Of a stretch of DNA of 11,793 nt, positions 5,305 to 11,793 are shown in pieces. How positions within the stretch are numbered: position 1 is the first letter of the stretch; every line of letters begins with the position of its first letter. Below the pieces are notes generated by a model. The model searched no databases. It was given only the letters and a program-made list of their open reading frames with translations, and was not told the origin of the DNA. This stretch comes from Flavobacteriales bacterium (lineage in GTDB: Bacteria > Bacteroidota > Bacteroidia > Flavobacteriales_D > Sanyastnellaceae), in the NCBI GenBank assembly GCA_947457285.1, contig CANGVZ010000034.1, positions 1-11,793 on the forward strand, in the 5' to 3' direction. Made by a program: the position numbers and the translations under genes.

Positions 5305-8271
5305 TTATTTATTCTTCACTTTGGGTTCATACAGCACAGAGAAATAAATCATTCTCCCTACCAATGGCCCGCCATAAACTTGTAAATTCAAATTTCTGAA
5401 AGCGCGAGAAGCTCTATCGTTAAAATCACCTAAATCATCATCAAAGAAAGGGCGAATCCCCATCAAATTGGAAGCACCAAGTTTAAAGGTACAATCAATT
5501 TTTGGAACTTCTATATTGATTTGAGCATCTACCATATCGTACGATGGAATCGGCCCTGTAAACTGCGGAGAACCTTCAAAAATGAAGTTTTCTATCCACT
5601 TATAGTTTACAGAATAGCCTACATTTTTTATCTTTTTAAATAATACCAAATCCTTTGCGCTAATACCTAAATTGTATTTATGCTCAGGAGTGTTGAATGC
5701 AGGAATGATCGGATCATCTTCGCCGCTGTTGAGACGGTTCCATGAGTAATTAGCATTCAACGTTGATTTTCTAAAGAAATAGTTTCCTCCGATGTTGAAG
5801 CCTTGTGTAGTCACCACTTGTGTCGCATTCACTGCAACACGATACACTTGAATACCTCCGTCTGGTAAACCTTCTGGAGTGAAACGTGCAGATATTCCAA
5901 GATTAAACCCGATAAAATCGATGTAGCGTGTATAGTAGTAACTCGCGTCCATGAAAAATTTATTGGAAAAAATTCCGCGGTATCCAACCTCGATGGTGCG
6001 CGCACGCTCAGGGCGGATGCGGTCTACGTTGAAATAATCCAACTTCGCCAATCCAGAACTCAATGGCGATGTATTTCTATATTCATTGAAAGAGTCGAGT
6101 GTAATCAACGAATCTCTGCCTTCCTCAAATCTGCCATCCACATTTCCGAGAAGTATTGCACGGCCTACATTGTAGAACAAGTACTGATCCGCAAGCGTTG
6201 GATTGCGCAAGGCGCTGCTAAACGTCAATCTGAATACATTGTTAGGATTTCTATTGTAAACAATGGATGCAGCTGGGGAAATCAAGAAGTCGAAGTTTTG
6301 GTTCTTATCGACACGACCTGTGGCGTTAAGAATCAACTTATTTTCCATCACTTTCTTCTCCACACCAACATAAGCGCCATATTCAAAGTTGGTAATCTCA
6401 ATACGAGAGCTATCCGTTGCAATTCTTCGTCCTTGTCCGTCCAAAGCAAAACCACCGTCAGCATTGCGCAAGTATGTATATTGAAGTGTGTCACTAAAGA
6501 TAGTTCCTCTCGAATCAGGGCGATACCATCTCACGTTTCCACCCGTGGTGATTGTTGCCCATGTGGGTGTGAATTTATATTCTCCATGCACATGATAAAG
6601 CTTTGAACGATCATAGAACAAGGAACCACCTTCTGTAAATGTGGTACTTGTAATCTCATTAAACTTATCATTGAAGCGCTGCGTTCCAGGTTGATAAAAA
6701 GGCTGAATATCCTGCGTAGAGGTTGCGTTGACCGTGTTAATGGTATTCTGATAAAGATTCGCAAAGAAGTCAGAATCTTGAATATACCACTCCCCCAATA
6801 GATTCTGAAAAAGTTCCAATTGCTGAGCTGGGGGCAATCCCGAAGTTCCTACTTGACTTAAAATCTGATCATAGCGTGGTTGATCACGAACGAGCGCGTC
6901 ATAATCCAATGTATTGCGCCATACCGAAGCCACACGAGTATTCCATTCAGCAGTCGAACCAGAAGCCTCTAACAATCGAATTCCGGTAGTAACAATATCA
7001 TAAGTGTTGCCAGCATCTTCTCCAGTAGAGTAAGCGCGAACAAACCACTTGTTATCTTTTTTCAATTCAATTTTGTTTTGCCAAAAACGAATGTCTTTCA
7101 AGCGGTAACGATTGTCCCCCTGATATACCGTCGATCCTGTGCTGAAATTGAATTGATAACTTAGAGTAAGATCGCTTTTAATCTTGTAAAAAGCCGCAGC
7201 ACTGGATTTAAAGTTTTCAAGCGTATAATCAGTCAGTTGATTTTCTCTGTATCCATTTCTATAAAAAACTCCCAAGCCAGTATATTCAAAAGGAGAATCT
7301 GTGTAGTCATTGTTTGTGGCAATGGCCTCGTCACCGTAAACATTTACGGCATCGAAACCATAAGGGTTTTCGGTACCATGCTCACTGCCGAATATTGGAG
7401 AATAATCAGAAGCCTCCCAGTCGTTTGCACGGATGTAATAGAGGTTAATTTTATAAGCGAATTTATCTTCTCCGTCTTTGTTCTTGAAAGCCTGTGCCCA
7501 ACGGATTTGAGGTTCGAGCAGCGCACGCTCCCCCACTTTCATTTGTGCAGAAAATCCTTGAAACAAAAATGGATTTTTTGTTTCCATATTTATCACACCA
7601 TTGAAGGCACCTGGTCCGAAAAACGCACTGCTGGCGCCCTGCACGATGTCTACACTTTTCACATCTAGGTCAGGCGCACCAAGAAAATTACCCAAAGAAA
7701 AATTCAATCCTGGTGATTGGTTGTCTACGCCATCTATCAATTGAAGCGTACGCACAGGAGACGTTGAGTTGAATCCACGCGTATTGATGATTCTAAATCC
7801 AAGACTTGCCGTAGTTAAATCTACACCTTTCAGCGTACCAAGAGCTTCATAGAAATTACCTGACGGCGCCTGCTTGATTGCAATCAAATCCAAGTTCTCC
7901 ACAGTGAGTGGCGCTTGTTTTTGTTTTTCTGTTACACGAATATCCTCGATGATTACTACCGGACCATCAATGACCAATTCCGTCATTTTTACATTAATTC
8001 GTTCTGAAGCAGACTTTACTTCAACTTCTTTCTCACTGTAACCGATTAAGCGAAAAACGAGTGTGACAGGAAGTGACTCTACTTTGAGTGAAAATTCACC
8101 ATCGAAATCTGTAGACGTTCCGCTTGTGGTACCTTTAATTCCAACATTGACTGCAAATAAGGGTACCGCGGAAGCCTCATCAATAACCTGACCTTTAATC
8201 GTTTGCGCACTCGCACGAAATCCAACTAGAACTGCAAATAATACGAGGAGAGAGATTTTATGTTCACTCAT
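5305..8271 (-). CDS. TonB-dependent outer-membrane receptor with N-terminal carboxypeptidase-regulatory-like domain
   Basis: 988 residues from ATG 8271. A TTG at 8283 is also in frame but adds only four residues in front of the signal peptide and overlaps a likely promoter box. Signal peptide residues 1-22 (ASA then QTIKG). Residues 23-98 are a carboxypeptidase-D-regulatory-like beta-sandwich (KGQVIDEASAVPLFAVNVGI, FDGEFSL). Residues about 115-233 are the plug, with NTRGF, LIDGVD, VDIVQGASSAFFGPGAFNGVINM. The rest is the 22-strand-type barrel, ending with an aromatic-rich last strand (MIYFSVLYEP). The protein imports a ligand across the outer membrane using TonB energy. No SusD-type lipoprotein gene is adjacent; instead a T9SS-secreted hydrolase-fold gene follows 20 bases downstream. 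The ligand cannot be read from the sequence. Confidence 0.94.
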   Translation of the reverse strand: MSEHKISLLVLFAVLVGFRASAQTIKGQVIDEASAVPLFAVNVGIKGTTSGTSTDFDGEFSLKVESLPVTLVFRLIGYSEKEVEVKSASERINVKMTELVIDGPVVIIEDIRVTEKQKQAPLTVENLDLIAIKQAPSGNFYEALGTLKGVDLTTASLGFRIINTRGFNSTSPVRTLQLIDGVDNQSPGLNFSLGNFLGAPDLDVKSVDIVQGASSAFFGPGAFNGVINMETKNPFLFQGFSAQMKVGERALLEPQIRWAQAFKNKDGEDKFAYKINLYYIRANDWEASDYSPIFGSEHGTENPYGFDAVNVYGDEAIATNNDYTDSPFEYTGLGVFYRNGYRENQLTDYTLENFKSSAAAFYKIKSDLTLSYQFNFSTGSTVYQGDNRYRLKDIRFWQNKIELKKDNKWFVRAYSTGEDAGNTYDIVTTGIRLLEASGSTAEWNTRVASVWRNTLDYDALVRDQPRYDQILSQVGTSGLPPAQQLELFQNLLGEWYIQDSDFFANLYQNTINTVNATSTQDIQPFYQPGTQRFNDKFNEITSTTFTEGGSLFYDRSKLYHVHGEYKFTPTWATITTGGNVRWYRPDSRGTIFSDTLQYTYLRNADGGFALDGQGRRIATDSSRIEITNFEYGAYVGVEKKVMENKLILNATGRVDKNQNFDFLISPAASIVYNRNPNNVFRLTFSSALRNPTLADQYLFYNVGRAILLGNVDGRFEEGRDSLITLDSFNEYRNTSPLSSGLAKLDYFNVDRIRPERARTIEVGYRGIFSNKFFMDASYYYTRYIDFIGFNLGISARFTPEGLPDGGIQVYRVAVNATQVVTTQGFNIGGNYFFRKSTLNANYSWNRLNSGEDDPIIPAFNTPEHKYNLGISAKDLVLFKKIKNVGYSVNYKWIENFIFEGSPQFTGPIPSYDMVDAQINIEVPKIDCTFKLGASNLMGIRPFFDDDLGDFNDRASRAFRNLNLQVYGGPLVGRMIYFSVLYEPKVKNK

Positions 8272-8280
8272 AAGGTTTGT

Positions 8281-8288
8281 CAAGGTTA
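8281..8288 (-). promoter_or_regulatory. Weak candidate -7 box for the receptor gene
   Basis: On the minus strand TAACCTTG (8288 to 8281) differs from TAnnTTTG by one base and ends 9 bases before the receptor ATG at 8271. The upstream DNA is T-rich (TTTATTTT) at roughly the right distance for a -33 element, but no clear TTG is placed there. If real, the transcript would have a leader of only a few bases. Confidence 0.25.
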
Positions 8289-8339
8289 TACGGTAGGTGC
8301 TAAAATAAAGGACTTTTGCAAATAAAACTATGAATGCAT

Positions 8340-8378
8340 AAAAAAAAGCACAATAGTCATAAGTCCATTGTGCTTTTT
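8340..8378 (-). terminator. Intrinsic terminator of the E1 gene
   Basis: Perfect 12-base arms, 8343-8354 and 8367-8378 (AAAAAGCACAAT and ATTGTGCTTTTT), enclose a 12-base loop. Read on the minus strand, the hairpin is followed by a run of T (complement of the A run at 8340-8347). It starts 14 bases after the E1 stop codon and insulates the E1 gene from the receptor gene downstream. Confidence 0.88.
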
Positions 8379-8392
8379 AGGAAAATATTCTC

Positions 8393-10810
8393 TTAATAAA
8401 TCGCCGGGAATTGTGAAGGATTCACCTCTCTCATGATGTTATATGCAGCATCGAAAACGTCCTCGATACTAGGCTTTGAGAAGTAATCACCGTCCGTTCC
8501 GTAAGCTGGCAAATGTGCCTTTGCAGTTAGGGTTACAGGCTCACTATCGAGCAATTTGTAACCACCTTGTTTGTTGATTATCTGATCGAGAATGAAAGCA
8601 GAAGCACCGCCGGGCACATCCTCATCTACAATCAAAAGCCTACTTGTTTTTTCAATACTTTGTGCGCAAATGTGATTGATATCAAATGGTAACAGGGTTC
8701 TTACATCAACCAACTCTACATCGATACCCACCTCAGCCAGCTGTGATGCCGCTTGCTGACACAAATTAAACGTCGAGCCATAGCTTACGATGGTAAGGTC
8801 AGTGCCTTCTTTTACTACTTCTGGGACACCAACGGGAATAGTGTATTCACCGAGATTCTTCGGTTTCAACTCTTTCGAGCGATAACCATTCAAACACTCT
8901 ACAACAATAGCCGGCTCATCGCTCTTGAGAAGTGTGTTGTACATACCAGCCGCCTGCATCATGTTGCGCGGCACACATACAATCATGCCACGAACGCTGT
9001 GAATAATGCTTCCCATAGGACTTCCAGCATGCCATACACCTTCAAGTCTATGTCCGCGTGTACTCACAATTAAAGGCGCTTTTTGTCCTCCTTTTGTTCT
9101 ATATTGCACCGAAGCCAAATCATCACGCATGATTTGTAATGCATAAAAAATATAATCCAGATACTGAATTTCCGCTACTGGTCTCAACCCACGCATCGCC
9201 ATTCCAATGCCTTGTCCGAGAATTGTCGCCTCACGAATACCACTATCTGAGACTCTGAGTTCGCCAAACTTCTCTTGAAGTCCTTCACACGTCTGATTCA
9301 CACCTCCAATTTTTCCAACATCTTCTCCGAAAATTAAAACCTCCGGACGTTTCGACATGGTGAGGTCCCAGAAATCTCTAAGTATAATTCTGCCATCCAC
9401 CGACTCGCAAGAAGCATCCACTTGTGGAGTTACCTCGTTTACGTTTAGCGCAGACCACGCTGATTCGCTATATAGATGTGAGCTGTATCTTCTCTCACAT
9501 TCTGAATGTAACGTATTAATCCAATTAGAAAGAGAGCTCGCGCTCGATGATTGCTGCCCTCTAACTGCTCGCAAAGCGCGCTTGGCAAACGAAAAAATAT
9601 CCTTTCGAATGGGATCTATCGTTTTGCTAAACTCTGCTTGAATGGCTTGAAGCTGTTCGTTTGATGAAAACTCATTTGCTAAATTGCCAATCAAAGAGCG
9701 AGCTGTCACTACGTCTTTATCAATATCCTCACGAAAATCTGCCCATGCTTGTTTTTGCTCTTGGCGCACAAACTGCTTTGCCTCTTCACGAATGGCGTCG
9801 AGATCTCTTTCAGAAGCTGCACCATCACGAATGATAAATTGTTTGAATTGCACAAGACAATCGTATTCTTCATACCAGGCGAGCAATGACTTATCCTTGT
9901 AGCGCTCGTGACTGCCGCTTGTACTGTGTCCTTGTGGCTGCGTCAATTCTTCAACGTGCACTAGGGTTGGAATATGGTGTTCGCGTGAATACTGAACAGC
10001 CTTTTCATAGGTCAACAGGAGCTCTGGATAATTCCAGCCTTTGACTTTAAAAATCTTGATACCGTTGGTGGTAGTAGTCTTTTCGAAACCAGAAAGTGCT
10101 TCAGAGATACTTTCTTTTACCGTTTGAAACTTTTTTGGGACACTGATTCCCCAACCGTTATCCCATACGGACATACACATCGGCACGCTGAGTACTGCCG
10201 CGGCATTCATCGTTTCCCAAAACAATCCTTCGGAAGTGCTTGAGTCACCGATTGTACCGAATGCGACCTCATTTCCTTTATTAGAAAAATCAGTGAATGC
10301 ATGCAAGTCGGGAAGCTGACGATACATTTTAGAAGCCTGCGCCAAACCCAACAAACGAGGCATTTGGCCTGCGGTGGGTGAAATATCTGCAGAAGAGTTT
10401 TTCAACTCAGAAACTTTCTTCCAGCTTCCATCCTCATTGAGAAAGCGGGTACCATAATGGCCGCCCATTTGACGACCCGCGCTCGCAGGCTCGTATGCAA
10501 CATCCGTATGCGCGTAGAGCGCTGCGAAATATTGTCGAACAGTGAGTTCATTGATCGCCATCATGAAGGTTTGATCGCGATAATAACCCGCTCTCCAATC
10601 GCCATTTTTAAACTGGCGTGCCATGGCGATTTGGGCGAGCTCTTTTCCATCACCAAAAATTCCAAACTTGGCCTTTCCGGTCAGTACTTCTTTTCTTCCC
10701 AAAAGAGAAGCCTCGCGCGAGATGCAGGCCAAACGATAATCGTCCAACATGCGTTGACGAATCTTCTCTTCCGTAAGAATATGATCTGGTGTTTCAAAGG
10801 ATTTTGACAT
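8393..10810 (-). CDS. Fused alpha/beta E1 subunit of a 2-oxoacid dehydrogenase complex
   Basis: 805 residues from ATG 10810. This start is preferred over the in-frame TTG at 10843 because a promoter lies between them. E1 uses thiamine diphosphate to decarboxylate a 2-oxo acid and passes the acyl group to the lipoyl E2. Residues about 15-320 are the E1-alpha part, with AGRQMGGHYG, the ThDP motif GDSSTSEG (188-195) to WDNGWGIS (216-223), and the loop GHSTSGSHERYK (294-305). Residues about 320-470 are a helical, charged linker. Residues about 473-805 are the E1-beta transketolase-like part (FGEDVGKIGG, YLDYIFYALQ, TRGHRLEGVWHAGSP, VDVRTLLPFD, DEDVPGGA). Fused chains like this are common in Bacteroidota and usually assigned to branched-chain 2-oxo acids, but pyruvate cannot be excluded. 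No E2 or E3 gene is nearby. The motif has GDS where GDG is usual; related Bacteroidota proteins tolerate this as far as I recall. Confidence 0.93.
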   Translation of the reverse strand: MSKSFETPDHILTEEKIRQRMLDDYRLACISREASLLGRKEVLTGKAKFGIFGDGKELAQIAMARQFKNGDWRAGYYRDQTFMMAINELTVRQYFAALYAHTDVAYEPASAGRQMGGHYGTRFLNEDGSWKKVSELKNSSADISPTAGQMPRLLGLAQASKMYRQLPDLHAFTDFSNKGNEVAFGTIGDSSTSEGLFWETMNAAAVLSVPMCMSVWDNGWGISVPKKFQTVKESISEALSGFEKTTTTNGIKIFKVKGWNYPELLLTYEKAVQYSREHHIPTLVHVEELTQPQGHSTSGSHERYKDKSLLAWYEEYDCLVQFKQFIIRDGAASERDLDAIREEAKQFVRQEQKQAWADFREDIDKDVVTARSLIGNLANEFSSNEQLQAIQAEFSKTIDPIRKDIFSFAKRALRAVRGQQSSSASSLSNWINTLHSECERRYSSHLYSESAWSALNVNEVTPQVDASCESVDGRIILRDFWDLTMSKRPEVLIFGEDVGKIGGVNQTCEGLQEKFGELRVSDSGIREATILGQGIGMAMRGLRPVAEIQYLDYIFYALQIMRDDLASVQYRTKGGQKAPLIVSTRGHRLEGVWHAGSPMGSIIHSVRGMIVCVPRNMMQAAGMYNTLLKSDEPAIVVECLNGYRSKELKPKNLGEYTIPVGVPEVVKEGTDLTIVSYGSTFNLCQQAASQLAEVGIDVELVDVRTLLPFDINHICAQSIEKTSRLLIVDEDVPGGASAFILDQIINKQGGYKLLDSEPVTLTAKAHLPAYGTDGDYFSKPSIEDVFDAAYNIMREVNPSQFPAIY

Positions 10811-10814
10811 GCTA

Positions 10815-10843
10815 CAAAGATAAAAGGATTCTGTGCTGACCAA
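10815..10843 (-). promoter_or_regulatory. Promoter of the E1 gene, predicting a leaderless or near-leaderless mRNA
   Basis: On the minus strand TTG (10843-10841) and TATCTTTG (10822-10815) match the Bacteroidota -33 and -7 elements exactly, with an 18-base gap inside the usual 17-23. The -7 box ends only 4 bases before the ATG at 10810, so transcription should start at or next to the start codon. The promoter fills the 34-base space after the psuG stop, so the E1 gene can be transcribed independently of psuG. Confidence 0.65.
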
Positions 10844-10844
10844 C

Positions 10845-11747
10845 TTACATCGCCGCTGCTATTTCTGCTCCTAACCGAGCATTATTCTTAACCAATTGAA
10901 TATTCGCTTCTAGGCTCCTACCCTCCGTTATACTTTTAATTTCAGAGAGCAAAAACGGTGTTAACTTTTTGCCTTTAACACCATAATCCTTTGATTTAGA
11001 AATCGCGTCCTCAATGATGGTGTCTATTTTATTACTTTCAATTTCATAAGGTTTAGGAATAGGATTGGAAATCAAAGCCCCACCCTTTAAGCCTAAGGCC
11101 CATTTCGTATTTAAAAAATTGGCAATTTCGGAAACGTGGTCCATTCTCATTTCAACCGCTTCATTACTTTCTGAACTATAAAAGGCTCCAAAGCGATTGG
11201 AACGATAGGATATTACGGGCACTCCAAGTGTTTCCAGCAGCTCCAAGGTTGCTGGAATATCGAGAATAGCCTTGGCCCCTGCACTTACCACAGCCACGTT
11301 CGTTTGAGCGAGCTCAATCAGGTCTGTGCTGATATCCAGCGAATCCGCCCAGCCTCTGTGCACTCCACCAATACCACCTGTGACAAATATTTTAATTCCT
11401 GCCATTTCAGCGCCAATCATCGTAGCAGATACTGTAGTGGCCGCAATCTTTTTCATAGCAATAGCATATGGCAGTTCCCTTCTACTCACCTTCATCACAT
11501 CCTTAGATTCTGCAAGCAGATTCAACTGCTGATCATCGAGGCCGATATGCAGTTTGCCATTCATGCAGGCTATGGTGGCCGGCACAGCTCCATTTGCTCG
11601 GATGATTGCCCCTACTTCCTTAGCCATTTGAATATTCTCCGGAAATGGCATTCCATGCGCAATAATGGTAGATTCCAAGGCCACCACGGGCTTGCCTTCC
11701 CTCAAGGCTTGTCTCACTTCCTCGTGAATATGAATCATTGATTTCAT
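10845..11747 (-). CDS. psuG: Pseudouridine-5'-phosphate glycosidase
   Basis: 300 residues from ATG 11747. A TTG three codons upstream is in frame, and ATG 11738 is an alternative. The length fits the PsuG/IndA family. The enzyme reversibly splits the C-C bond of pseudouridine 5'-phosphate into uracil and ribose 5-phosphate in the cytoplasm, with a divalent metal. Family motifs are VALESTIIAHGMP (22-34, Glu25), the KVSRRELP loop (Lys86), TGGIGGVHRG (123-132), DISTDL (138-143, metal ligand candidate Asp142), SAGAKAILDIP (155-165, Lys159, the Schiff-base lysine by alignment) and NNARLGA near the C-terminus. The Lys86-Lys159 and Asp142-Lys159 spacings equal those recalled for the E. coli enzyme (Lys93/Lys166 and Asp149/Lys166). 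The kinase partner PsuK is not downstream; it could lie beyond the right edge. All key residues appear intact. Confidence 0.95.
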   Translation of the reverse strand: MKSMIHIHEEVRQALREGKPVVALESTIIAHGMPFPENIQMAKEVGAIIRANGAVPATIACMNGKLHIGLDDQQLNLLAESKDVMKVSRRELPYAIAMKKIAATTVSATMIGAEMAGIKIFVTGGIGGVHRGWADSLDISTDLIELAQTNVAVVSAGAKAILDIPATLELLETLGVPVISYRSNRFGAFYSSESNEAVEMRMDHVSEIANFLNTKWALGLKGGALISNPIPKPYEIESNKIDTIIEDAISKSKDYGVKGKKLTPFLLSEIKSITEGRSLEANIQLVKNNARLGAEIAAAM

Positions 11748-11753
11748 GCTTGC

Positions 11754-11760
11754 CAAAGTA
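11754..11760 (-). promoter_or_regulatory. Weak candidate -7 box for psuG
   Basis: On the minus strand TACTTTG (11760 to 11754) is one base shorter than TAnnTTTG and ends 6 bases before the ATG at 11747. The DNA to its right is T-rich on this strand at -33 distance, but the window ends 33 bases further on and no clear TTG is seen. It is listed because its placement resembles that of the E1 promoter. Confidence 0.25.
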
Positions 11761-11793
11761 GCGGAATTGCTGTAAAAAATAAATTTTATAATC

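Noticed and set aside
7237..7668. 143-codon plus-strand open frame inside the receptor gene
   Set aside because: It is fully antisense to a well-supported receptor plug and barrel and has no recognisable motif.
8289..8339. Second promoter for the receptor gene around TATTTTAG (minus strand)
   Set aside because: One mismatch in the -7 box and only 11 bases to the nearest TTTG, too short for a -33/-7 pair; not distinguishable from AT-rich background.
10811..10843. TTG start extending the E1 protein by 11 residues
   Set aside because: The extension overlaps the best promoter in the window; ATG 10810 begins a sequence typical of the family.
11304..11741. 145-codon plus-strand open frame opposite psuG
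   Set aside because: It is antisense to a conserved enzyme with intact motifs, and its composition looks like a reverse-frame shadow.

Overview
The window looks like a piece of a marine-type Bacteroidota chromosome, probably order Flavobacteriales. Two proteins end in the type A sorting domain of the type IX secretion system (T9SS). A TonB-dependent receptor carries an N-terminal carboxypeptidase-regulatory-like domain. The E1 of a 2-oxoacid dehydrogenase is a fused alpha/beta chain. No Shine-Dalgarno sequences stand out, and one promoter matches the Bacteroidota -33/-7 pattern (TTG, then TAnnTTTG). The genus cannot be fixed from the sequence alone.

Layout. Bases 1-2868 (+) hold the 3' part of a very large secreted protein with 13 gap-free 24-residue cysteine repeats, a duplicated two-domain module and a T9SS tail. 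A 192-base gap (2869-3060) with promoter-like boxes leads to a small exported DUF1573 protein (3061-3513, +). A bidirectional terminator (3536-3567) separates it from a convergent minus-strand pair: a TonB-dependent receptor (5305-8271) followed 20 bases later by a T9SS-secreted alpha/beta-hydrolase-fold protein (3590-5284). Further right on the minus strand are psuG (10845-11747) and, 34 bases downstream of it, the fused E1 gene (8393-10810), which has its own promoter and terminator. No gene-free stretch reaches 300 bases, and no RNA gene, CRISPR array or insertion sequence was seen.

How the genes work together. The receptor and the hydrolase-fold protein are very probably one transcription unit acting at the outer membrane. 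The most interesting point is that the hydrolase-fold protein keeps the shape of the nucleophile elbow but has Gly where the catalytic Ser belongs, and its oxyanion-hole motif is also altered. It may therefore be a secreted binding protein rather than an enzyme. psuG and the E1 gene are housekeeping metabolism (pseudouridine breakdown; oxidative decarboxylation of a 2-oxo acid) with no obvious link to the surface genes.
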